Origin: Calothrix sp. C42_A2020_038
Lineage (GTDB): Bacteria; Cyanobacteriota; Cyanobacteriia; Cyanobacteriales; Nostocaceae
NCBI GenBank assembly: GCA_015272395.1
Contig: JACYLQ010000044.1
Coordinates: 57,133 to 121,132 of the forward strand
Reading direction: 5' to 3'
DNA: 64,000 nt
Below the pieces are notes generated by a model, which was not told the DNA's origin, made no database searches, and worked only from the letters and a program-made list of their open reading frames with translations. A program made the position numbers and the translations under genes. This document shows, piece by piece, positions 39,701 through 51,700 of this stretch (the stretch's first letter is position 1; each line of letters opens with the position of its first letter).

Positions 39701-42700
39701 TTGTAGGAGTATTTGGTGGTATTTAGATTCTCATCGGTGACGCTGGTAACTCGACTAAACTTGTCATACAAGAGCGAAATCTTATCACCATTGTGGAATG
39801 TTGTTTCCACTTTACGCCCATACTCGTCGTACTTATTACGAGTTGTGTTTTGGTTGGCATCGGTGACTCGAATTAAATTTTGACGGTGGTCGTATTCAAA
39901 TTCAGTGCGTTCATTCAGGGCATTAATTACTGCTTTTACCTGACTGAATGCATCATATTCATAGGTAGTTGTTTGATTGAGTTCATTTATTTCAGTTTGA
40001 ACCCGTCCTAATGTATCGTAGGTTAATTTATACCGAGAGCTATCAAAGAAAATCGCTTCCTTGAAACGTGCTTTTTCGTCATAAACATATTGCGTTTTGC
40101 GCGTGCGTGGGTCAGTAATTGTCTCAATTTGACCACCTTTGTTGTAGGTGTAGGTGGTTTGGTTTTTGAGAACATCGCGATAGAGTACTAACTGACCAAG
40201 GTTGTTGTAATCGTATTCCTCTTTATTGCCGAAAATATCGGTTTGGAATTTGACCCGACCTCCTACTGAGTAACCTGTCTTCACCCTTGGGTTATCATCC
40301 CAATTATTCGGGGTTGTATCTGGTATTATTGTTTCGACTAGGCGCCCTAATTCATCATAGATATAGCGAGTTTCTAGCCCTGTTGGCGATATTTCTGCTA
40401 TCAGGTTGTTGTTTTGGTCGTACTTCTTAATAACCTTGGGATTATCGTTACTGTTATTGGGTGTTGCATCCGGCATTGTAATTTCATCAATGCGGGTTAC
40501 AACTGACCCAGGTATTGTTAAAGTATTGCTTTGCTGCGATGATATCTGTAAGTCGTAACGATAAGATGTGACGTTACCGAACGCATCAGTCATCGTAGTA
40601 ACACGCCCCAACGTATCGTAAGTCATTGACTGACTATTACCTTGGGAAGTTCTGCTAGCAATAGTCCGACCGTTACTATCGTAGTCGTACTCCATCAATT
40701 GGGTATAGCTAGTACCGTTGATGGTAAAGGTGGTTGTTGCCTCTTGAATTCTACCGTTGAAGTCGTAGTCGGCTTTAACCTTATTACCCCGACTATCAAC
40801 CATGACATTGGGATTACCAAAACGGTCGTAGTCGTACTCGGTAACTTGACCATCAGGCGCCGTCATGAAGCGCAATTGTCCCTTATCGTTATATTTATAT
40901 ATGGTTTTTAAACCATCAGTATCAACACTTTCAATTAAATTGCCGTTGCCATCGTATTTGGCTGAGGTTGATAAACCAGTTGGTGAGACAATAGTAGTTG
41001 CACGACCATTTTTATCATAAGTCATGCGGGTAATATTGCCGTTTTCATCTTCAATGGTCAGCAGGTTGCGCTTGTTGTCGTAAGTGTAGTTTGTTGTAAC
41101 ACCATCCGCATCAGTTTCTGAGGTAACATTATTGTCGTCATCGTAGGTGCGAGTAATTACCCCAGCTAAAGCATCAATTTCTGTAAGAATATTACCGCGA
41201 GAGTCATAAACGTAAGTAGTAGAGTAACCGCGCGCGTCTTTAACGGTTTGTTTTGATGCATTGGTGTCATAAGTCATCTCGACTTTCTTACCGTTGACAT
41301 CGATAATTTCTTTTAACCTTCCAGTAACTTCGTCATACTCATTTTTCAACCCAGTTCTACCAAGTGGGTCAATAATCTTGTTAAGGTAATGCTTGCGCTT
41401 ATTATCATTGATATATTCCATCCGCGTTACATTTTTCTCGCGGTCGGTAACAGCAACTAAATCCCCGTTAGTATCATAGTCATATTTAATGAGTGTACCT
41501 TCTGGGTCTTTTACAGTGGTAATTCGACCCAGACCATCCCGTTCAAATGTGATTTTCTGCCCTGTTGAACTTGTGATTGCTCCATCCGTATAAGTTAGCT
41601 TGTTACCATTTGTATCAATAACTGTCAACAAATCGCCTGTTAGAGCATCAATTTCATACTTAACTCCTTCTTTGGTAGTTAAGGTATATTTGCCACCAAA
41701 TAATGAGTCTGCGGGGTTGTAGGGATTACCTTGATAACCGTAAAATTCACCGGAATTATTATCCTTGCGAATAAAATTACTTTCAACTGTAAGCGTACTT
41801 GTTCCACCAAAATCAGCAACAAATTCAGGACGGTAAAAATACTTGGCAAATACACCCAAACTCTGACCCTCTAATCTCTCCACCATCTTGGGTCTGAAGG
41901 TAAATGCTTCGCGCTTACCACCAGGTAGGGTGATGTATACTTTAGTACCATCTAAGAAAGGTTTTTGCCTTTCTAGCATTTGCTGTTCTTCGCTTGGTTT
42001 ACCAACACTAGTCCGCAAGTCGGTATCCCTAAATTCCATCCTCCAACCGTAACCAAAGTCATCGCTGGTATTGGATGTAAGCGTATCGTAAGTACGGGTA
42101 AGGGTAATTGGTATACCAGTAACGGGAACTGTTAAGTCAGTAAAGCTTAACCGGAAGTTACCCAGTTTTAAATCACCTGCAACCGAGACAGTTCCTTCTG
42201 AGTAAGAAATATTACCACCAATATCTTCAACTTCGAGACGCAGTGTGTAAGAATCGTTTTGCAGTAACGATGGGTCAAATTTACCTAGTACGCGGTCAAT
42301 ATTCTTGACATTTTGACCCGACATATCCACTTCAAACATGGTCTTAGACTCGCCACCATCAACGGGTGTGGCAATCAGTCGGTAAAATTTGATGCCAGTA
42401 TCATCGGAGATTGTTCCACGTATATCAGTCGGCGCCGACAGAAATCCATCACCAATTGCTGATAAGTCAAGGTTAACAGTAGGCGCCTTAATATCATTTG
42501 GGTCAATAACAGTGACATCAAATATTACTGGAGTAGACGTATTATTACTAGTATCGGTGGCTGTTGCTGTAGCTCTAATCGTTCCACTACGTGTTGCCTT
42601 AACTGTGGCAATACCGTTTGCATCAAGTATTACTGGTGTACCATCTACAGTTAATTTCAAGCTAGCAACTTTAACATTATCAGTAGCGCGCGCTTGGAAT

Positions 42701-45700
42701 GTAATATCCTCACCCAGTCTTGCTGTATTGCTAAGTGCAATTAATCGTACTTTAGGCGCCTCAGTATCTCGTGCAACGCTCAAATTAATTGTTTCGGTAG
42801 CGCTACCACCATTACCATCACTAACAGTAATAAGCACTGCGTGAGGACTTGGTATAGCATGTGCTGTGGTTGGCGCCCATCGTAATCTACCATTGGCATC
42901 AATGGTCATTCCTTTACCCAAAGAAGTTGAGTCTAGGCTATAGGTTAATGCATCACCATTCGGGTCAGTAGCTTTAACATCGTAAATATACGCAGTGCCA
43001 GGTATCGCTTTATCTGGAGCTTTGGAGCTAATTACAGGGTTAGAGTTAGCACGCGCGGTAAGAGTAAATCTTTGTGCGGCGCCTAGTCCTGCTCTATCAA
43101 CGGCGCCAACAACTATTTGATGCGTACCAGCAGTAGGATTAGTCCAAGTCAGCAAACCAGTGGTGGAACTGATAGTCATTCCTGCTGGCCCTGACAGCAA
43201 CTGGTAGGTTAGCGTATCTCCTGCATCTGGGTCAGTCGCGACAACTTGGTAGCGGTAAGTGGTAGTACTACCAATACCAGTAACAAACACTGGGGTAGAA
43301 GTAATGCTGGGGGCATTATTTGTAGCGACTGTGCCTACTGTGATGGCGTAGGTTTGGCTTGCAGTACCACCTTGGGTGTCGCTGACTGTAACTTCAATAT
43401 TGTGAGAACCAACTTGGGTTGCTGTAGGAGTCCACTGAATAACCCCGTTTCTGTCAATAGTTATGCCTTTGTTGCGAGATGTTGAGTCAATGCTGTACGT
43501 GAGGGCATCGTTTTCTGGGTCAGTAGCAATTACTGTATACGTGTATCGTTGGTTTTGAGCCGCTCTTGTTATTGGTGTAGAAACTATTTGTGGTGCCGTG
43601 TTTACGTAAGTTACATTTAGGATAAATTCTTGACCAACATACTGCCCTAACGCATCAGTTAACCGTACCGCTACTGTATGTTCTCCAATTTGGTTTGCTG
43701 TTGGTTTCCAACGTAGGGCGCCTGTTGTTACATCAATAACCATGCCCAAGGGTGCTTTATCAAGACTCCATAGTAATAAGTCTTTATCTGGGTCGGCGCC
43801 TGTTAGGTTGTACTGATACTCACGCTCAATATTAGTAACAGTATTGGGAGCAGAAGTAATTGACGGTGCAGAGTTAGTTCTTACGGTGACGCTTTGGACA
43901 TTAATATTAAAGGTTTGAGGAGTAACACCACCTCGCCCGTCACTAACCCTAACAGTGACGGGAGTAGCACCTAGTTGGTTGGCGCCGGGAGTCCAAGAAA
44001 TTACACCCTTGGTGTCAATTGTCATTCCCGTTGGAGCCGAGTCTAGGGCGTAGGTGAGAAGGTCGTTATCGGGGTCGAATGCAGTTACGGCATATAGGAA
44101 GGTTTGACCCAGTGCAACGTTAGAACGCGGTTGAGAAGTAATGGTAGGGGAAGAGTTGGCAGGAGTAGCGATAGCAGGAAGAATATTAATGCCAAAAGGT
44201 AAAGTATTTACGCCACCGCGTCCGTCAGAGATAGTGATATTGAAAGTATTATTTCCAAGATTACCTTCCTGCGGTGTCCAAGAGAACAAGCCAGTATTTG
44301 GGTCAATAGAAGCACCGTTGGAATTTGGAGCAAGGCTGTAACTAATGGAATCACCATCAGCATCAATAGCTGTAAACTGATATCGGTAGGTTTGCCCAAC
44401 ATAACCACGGTTAAGGGAGACAAACCCAGACGTAAATACTGGTGTGTTATTTAGCGGAGATACCGTGAGTTTGAAGGATTGTAAGTCTACTCCGCCGTTG
44501 GGGTCTTTTACTCGCAGTATTACATCATGTTCTCCAACTTGGTTTAAGGTGGGTTTCCAAACAACAGTTCCTGTTGCCGAATCAACCACCATGCCATCAG
44601 GTTTTACTACGAGGTCATAAGTCAGAGAATCGCTGTTTAAGTCGGTAGCAAACGATTCGTAAACAAACTTGCGTCCAACCATTGCACTAGTTGGTGGCGC
44701 ACTAAGGAAATCAGGTGCCACGTTTTCGGCAAGCCCAATAATATTGGCGAAGTCTATGTCTTTTGCTGTCTGATTGCTACTAACGGTGACGCTATAAATG
44801 TTGCCTGTTGGTAATGTCTGCGTCCAGCCCTGTTTTGTCTCCTGTGCAATTGTGTAATTACCTGGAGCAACACTTAAAGAATAGTTGCCTTGGTTATCTG
44901 TACGGGTGAAGAGTTCTCCTGCGTCGCGCTTTTGATTACCATTTTGGTCAGCGTAGACAATTGTGCCCGCAAGAGGTTTGGCATTGCGTCCTACAGTCAC
45001 TTTTACATTGTCTATCCCCCAACTTTCACTATCACCAAATGATGTAGTACCTTCTCCAGAGAAATTAAGTTTTAGCAAGGAATCCGAGTGAGCAAATGTA
45101 TACGAGAGTTTGTATACAGCATCAGGATTATACCCAAGGGTGTCAACTTCTGATGCTCCTGTTTTGATGTCACCAATTATTGGTTCCTCTCCAGGTTTAA
45201 TTTGATTAGGATAAACCTGATTCCAATAGTTACCAAAAGCTGTATATAAAATTGGTGTAGGATTGCCGTCTACCGAAAGCTTCCATAAGTCTGGCTGATA
45301 ACCACCATAGCCAAAACCATCCCACGAAGCGATAATATATAAATCGAAGGAAACGGTAACAGTATCGTGGGTCGCTAGGTTATTGAGCGTCAAACTCGTA
45401 CCTTGGTTCACAGTACCATCACTTGGACCTCCATATTGTCCGAGGAATTTTCGTCCTGTAGGAGTTGTGTTTCGATTAACATTCGACCATTCGGTTAACT
45501 GACTCGTATCGCTTTCAAAATTCTGGAAATAAACAGTTTCAGCTACTGGCAATCCGTTGCCTACATACACCTTACCTGTAATCTGACCGGGGGCAATACC
45601 ATCGCTAACATTTAGATTAAAAGTCTGAGTATCAACTCCACCACGAGTGTCTTGAACTCGCACAGTTACATCTCGTTGCCCCACTACAGGTGTATCCCAG

Positions 45701-48700
45701 CTTATTATCCCCGTGTTGGCGTTAATTGTCATGCCTTGAGGGGCATTAAAGAGCGCGTATGTCAGTGAGTCTTTATCAGAATCCAATGCTTCTACGTCAT
45801 ATATATAGTTAGAACTCGTGTAAGCAATAGTGGTTGGATTACTGATAATAACCGGGGAGTTATTTCCGGCTTCGGGACGCACCCGAATTTTGAATGATTG
45901 CGAGGCTTTTCCTCCTCGTCCATCCAAAACATCTAGTAATACACGGTGAGTGCCTAACTCATCAAGATTGCTATCAATTTCTCCCAAACCAGGAATCAGT
46001 ACAAAACTATTAGATGTACCAGGTGCTGAGGTACTGCCACCAACGAAGCTTCTAATTGCCCTAAAGTTGTAATCAGTGAGAGTACTGGAAGAACCGCGTA
46101 CTGCTAGGACATAGGTTCCGGCTTTTTCAGGAGTTATCTCAAAGTCAGGAGTAGTTGAACTTGGTGTCGCAATTGCGGCGCCACTAGGTCCGTAAAGTAC
46201 CCAGTTGGCATTAGTCCATTGTGTTGCGGTCAGGTCAAAGTTAAATTTTTGTCCAACCGGAGCATAAAATTGGTAGAAGTCAACTTCTGCACCTGGGTCA
46301 AGGCGCCCGGTTACGGGAGTATTAAAAGCGAGAGTAGAAACCGTTTCCAAATCTACCAAGCGGAAACTGTAATTGCCCGTTGCATTGTTATTACCATTAA
46401 TTACTAAGCGGTAGGCGCCAGTTTCCAATAGCGATAAAACTTGATTGCTATCAGTATTTGTAGACCAAGTAACAACTTCAAATCCACTAGGATTGAAGAG
46501 TTTAGCGGTAATGTTGCTACTTCCAATCAAGCCATCAAAGAATAGTCTGGTACCTGCCGTACCATCAAAAGTATAAATATCTTGTTTGCCTACTGCGTTG
46601 ATAGAACCAGGAACGGTACTGCCAAGAGTCAAAGCTTGGGGAGTTGTTACCCGGAATTGGAAGCTTTCTGCGGTAGTAACATTGGTTCTACCGTCTATCA
46701 TTAAGGTGTAAGTACCATCGGATGGTAGTTTGACTTCTAAATCAGAACTACCGGATTGTCTATTAAAGTTGCTTGCAACCAACTGATTACCTGGGCCGTA
46801 AAGTGCCCAACCAGTACCATTATTAGTGTTCCACTCTCCAAACAAGTCAAAATACAGGTTCTGTCCTTTAGTGCCAGTAAACCTATACAGTTGTGCTTGG
46901 CTTGCTTGACTTAATACTCCTGATATATTTGTATTTAAGGTCAGATTGGTAGATGAAGCCAAATCGAGGAGACGGAAGCTATAGCTACCTGTACTTCTAC
47001 CATCTCCATCAATAACTACTCGGTAAGTACCAGCCTCATTGAGTGTAAATGGTTCCAGCTGTTGTGCTGTTGACAGGCGATTGTAAATAACAGCACCGCT
47101 AGGACTTATTATTTGGTATCCTATGCTGTTAGTTCCTGTGAAGTTATCTAATATAAGTCGCTGACCCACAGACCCTGTAAAGGTGTAGGTATCTTGTTCG
47201 CCAAATTGAGTGATGCTACCGCCAACACCGCTGCTCAACGAAGTTATGCTACTAGTGGATGAAACTGGTGCAATAACTCGGAACTGGTAGTTTGTTTGTC
47301 CGCTAATTGGACCATTGAGAGCTAGAACGTAATTACCACTAGCTGTTAGGGCAAGTTCTCTATCGGCGCCACTATTATTACTGGTGACAATTTGATTTCC
47401 AGGTCCGTAAAGCGTCCAAGTTGATTGAGTACCAGTAAAATTATTTTCAAAATACAGATATTGATTAGCTGTGCCGCTAAAAGTGTACAATTGTGTCTGA
47501 TTGGCAGCAACAGTAACCGGATACGTGGAACCGAGCGTAAGCGTTGAAGCAGCAGCATTTAGCAGTCGGAAACTATAGTTGCCTGTTGTTGTTCCAGGAG
47601 CATCAACAACGATACGGTAAGTCCCTGCCTCCGCAAGGGTAAATAGTTCTTGATTTTCTGATGACCGTAAATTGAAAATTTCGATTCCACTGGGAGATAT
47701 CAAACGCACACTAGTAGAGGCGCCGTCACTGATACCATCGAAGAACAAACGCTGACCCGCTGAACCACTAAATGTGTAAGTATCTTGTTCGCCTGCTTTG
47801 CTAATACTGCCACTAATTGTGGAACCCAAAGAGATACTTGTTGTGGTTTGCACAGGCGCCACTACCTGGAATTGATAGTTAGCTACACTGCCGCCTTTCC
47901 CGATATTAGCTAACAGGTACTGACCAGTACTTGGCAGAACTATTTCAAAGTCTTTATCCAAATCTTTGCTCTCAAGTTGCTGCCCCCCTGGACTATAAAG
48001 AGTCCAAGTGTTCGGCGTTGCTCCGGCAATGGAATCAAAGTATAAAGATTGACCAGCTGTTCCGTTGAAGCGATAGAGGTCTGTCTCTAATCCACCATTC
48101 GAGAAAGAATTAAAAACGTTTGTGTCTAAACCAAGAGATGCGGCGCCAATAGCAGAACTATCAAGTAAACGGAAGTTAACCGATGTATTGGTGGCAGAAT
48201 TACTACTTACAATCAGGAAATAAGTACCGCTTTCAGATAGCGTGATAAGTTCGCTATCTAATTGCGCTTGGGTTAAAAGTATTTGCTTACCACCAGGAGT
48301 AAATAACCTAACAGTGGCATTAGGGTTATTATTATTAAGGGCATCGTAGAAAATTTGCTGACCTACTGTTCCATTAAATTTATAGGTTCTCGCCTCTCTA
48401 GGATTTAAAGGAATATCGATGGAAGTATTTAAAGTTAGGTCAGTAGTTGCATTTAAGTCTATCGCATTGTAGCGGTATTCGCCGTTACCTTCTAATCTTA
48501 TAGTGTAGGTTCCCGATTGTTGCAACTGAATAAGGTTGCTATCAACAGCAGCATTAATTGAAAAAACTTGGTTACTGCTAGGGTCAAGAAGACTTGCTGT
48601 TACACCGTTGCTTAAAATTTGACTATCGAAGTATACAATTGTACCAGCCCTGGCGGTGAAGGTGTTATTAATCTGTCCTGTTGTAATAGTACCAGAACGT

Positions 48701-51700
48701 ATCGTTCCAAAACCGGAATTGGTTCCAGTAGGGGAGGAGATGCTATCTACCCGGAAACTTGCGCTGGCGCCTGTACTTGTAGAAGTGCTGCGTAGGGCTA
48801 AGATATAAGAGCCATTAGTTGGCAACAATGCTTCAAAGTCATTACTTAATACTGCCTCATTGACTACAGAACCATCTGGTGCATATAGTACCCAGTTAGC
48901 GTTTTGTGCAGCCATCAAGCTATCAAATCTCAATCTTTGTCCTGTCGTACCGTTGAGGCTGTAAAGCCTGGTTTCTGAAGCAGACAAACTAATATTAATT
49001 GTTGTCGAAAGTGGCAGACTGGTTGCTCCCGCTAAGTTAGTAAGCAGGAAACTATAAGTTCCGGTTGTGTCGCCTAACCCATCAATAATTAAACGGTGTT
49101 CTCCTGTTTCCAAAAGCACAATTGGGGCGCTGTCGGTGGTAGTATTGCCGTTCCACACAGACACTCCACTGGGGCTTACAAGTCTTGCTGTAAAACTATT
49201 GTTGCCAATTCTAGAATCAAAATACAGGCGTTGCCCAACAGTAGTGGCGTTGAAAGTGTAGACATCTTGCTCACCAAGTTGACTAATACCTGAACTAACT
49301 AAGCTTCCCAAAGTCAGGGCAGTAGCGGGAGATGTTGTAGGTACGACCTGAATTCTATAATCAATTGGAGTAGTGGTACCGTCCCCGCGCAACATGAGAT
49401 AGTAAGTTCCACTACCGGGCAGTACTACTTCAAAGTCATTGCCCAGTGGCTTTGAATCAATAAGTTGGTTTCCGGGTCCATAAAGCAGCCAGGTAGCATT
49501 GGGGGAAGCAGTTTGGCTATCTAAATACAGTCGGTTTCCGGCATTACCTGTAAATCTAAATACGTTAGTTGACGACCCTGGATTTAGTGTGCCAGTAGTA
49601 ACCGAACTTGTCGTCAAAGTTGTAGCGGTGGACAAATTATGGAGTCGGAAACTGTAGCTACCCGTCAATTCTCCCGTGCCATCAACAATTAATTGATAAC
49701 TACCGTTTTCTAGTAAAATAACTGGGTGGCGCGTAGCATCTGAGGCAATTCTAGTATTAAAAACTTCAAATCCACTAGGACTTATTAATCGCGCGTTAAT
49801 ATTAGGAGATTCCTGTAAAGCATCTAAGAATAACCTCGTATCAGCGCTGGCTGAAAATGTGTAAATATCTTGTTCTCTTTTTTTCGCAATTTCACTACTT
49901 ACTGTACTGCCAAAACTGAGTGGTGTTGAAAGTGGATTATGACTAACTACCCGGAATTGATAGTCAATTGGACTATCGCTGTTACTCTGTATTGCTAAAG
50001 TATATGTGTTAATTGTTGGTAGTGTTGCTTCTAAATCAGTATTTAAAGTGCCTGCGCGAATAATTTGATTGCTAGGACCGTATAGCGTCCAAGAAGCATT
50101 TGGCGAACCTAACAGAGAATCTAAATATAGACGCTGGTTTGCCACTGTAGTTGACAACCGATACAAATGAGTTTCTTTACCTGGGTCGAGTCGGTTAGTA
50201 ACATCTGTATCTAGGTTAATCGAGTTAGCGACCGTTGCATTCAACAGGTTAAAACTGTACGCACCCGTTGTTGCACCATCCCCATCTATTACCAAACTGT
50301 AGGCGCCATCTTCTTCTAAAGTAAACAAACTGGAATCACTACCATCTAGTCTGTAATTGTTGAAATACTTTAGTCTATCTCCACTGGGACTTATCAGGGT
50401 AGCATGTATTCCCGCGTTTGCAGATATTGTATCTAAGTACAGCTTAGTTCCTCTAGCACTCGTAAAGGTGTAAACATCTTGTTCGCCCTTTTTAAGAATA
50501 CTGCCGCTTACAGTATTAGGAGTGCTATTAGTTCCCAAAGTCAGCTGTGTAGAATTTGTATCGTGGCGAATGATACGGAAACTGTAACTTATATTGTCGT
50601 TATAATTACCCTTGCCCCGCAATACTAGAACGTACTGCCCCGAAGCAGGTAGCTCTACCTCCATGTCACCCCAAGTGTTGCCAGTGGGAGTAGAGGCAAT
50701 CACCTGGTTGTTCGCATCATAAATTACCCAGTCAAGATTCCTGTTACTACTTAAAGTTTCCAAGTATAACCTTTGACCAGCATTGCCATTGAAGCGATAT
50801 GCGTCATCTTCTGAGCCAGGAGTTAATACACCAGTAATATTTTGTTCAAAATTGGCTACTGGCGCCGCGTTAAAGTCAATTAAGCTAAAACCGTATTCAC
50901 CTGTAGTTCCAGAAACGACCAAGCTGTAGTTACCAGTTTCAGTTAAAATAACGGCGCCTTGATAGTTGGTGTTATTATCAATTAACTTATTCCCACTGGG
51001 AGTAAATAACTCGAATTTTTGAGAACTGCTACCAATTAAAGAATCAAAATAGATACGGTCGCCCCTAACTCCACCAAAGGTAAATGTATCGCGTTCACTC
51101 GAAGACGCAATCCGCTCTATCACAGTATTGCCCAGTACCTTCGTTGTACCTGGCATCCATGTTATTTCACCAGTGGTTGGGTTAACCGTCATCCCTTCGG
51201 GTGCGAGCGCTAAATTGTAGGTCAGATTATCGCCATCAGGGTCAGTAGCATCAGCATCATATTTATATTCAGCGTTAATTACTGCATCAACTTTTGGAGT
51301 AGTAGTAAATACAGGTGGACGGTTAGGCGGTGCATCAATTACCGATAGATTGTATCTTTGAGTTTCTACCCCACCGCGACTATCGCTAACTTCCACCACA
51401 ATTGACTGGTTGCCTCTGTTACTGGTGGTAGTATTCCAAGTAATCAGCCCAGTCTTATCATCAATGGTCATCCCAGTAGGCGCCACCAACAATTTATAAG
51501 TAAGTGTATCAGAGTTTGGGTCAGTAGCATTTACATCATAACGGTATTGCTGCCCAGCTATAACTTCAACAACAGGTTTACTATCAATTACTGGCTTTTT
51601 ATTTAACTGTGCCAGCACCACCAAATCAGGTATGAACTGTATGTTGTTGGGGTTATAGAATACCAATGCGCGCTCAAGGGTTTCTCCACCTCTATTAAGT

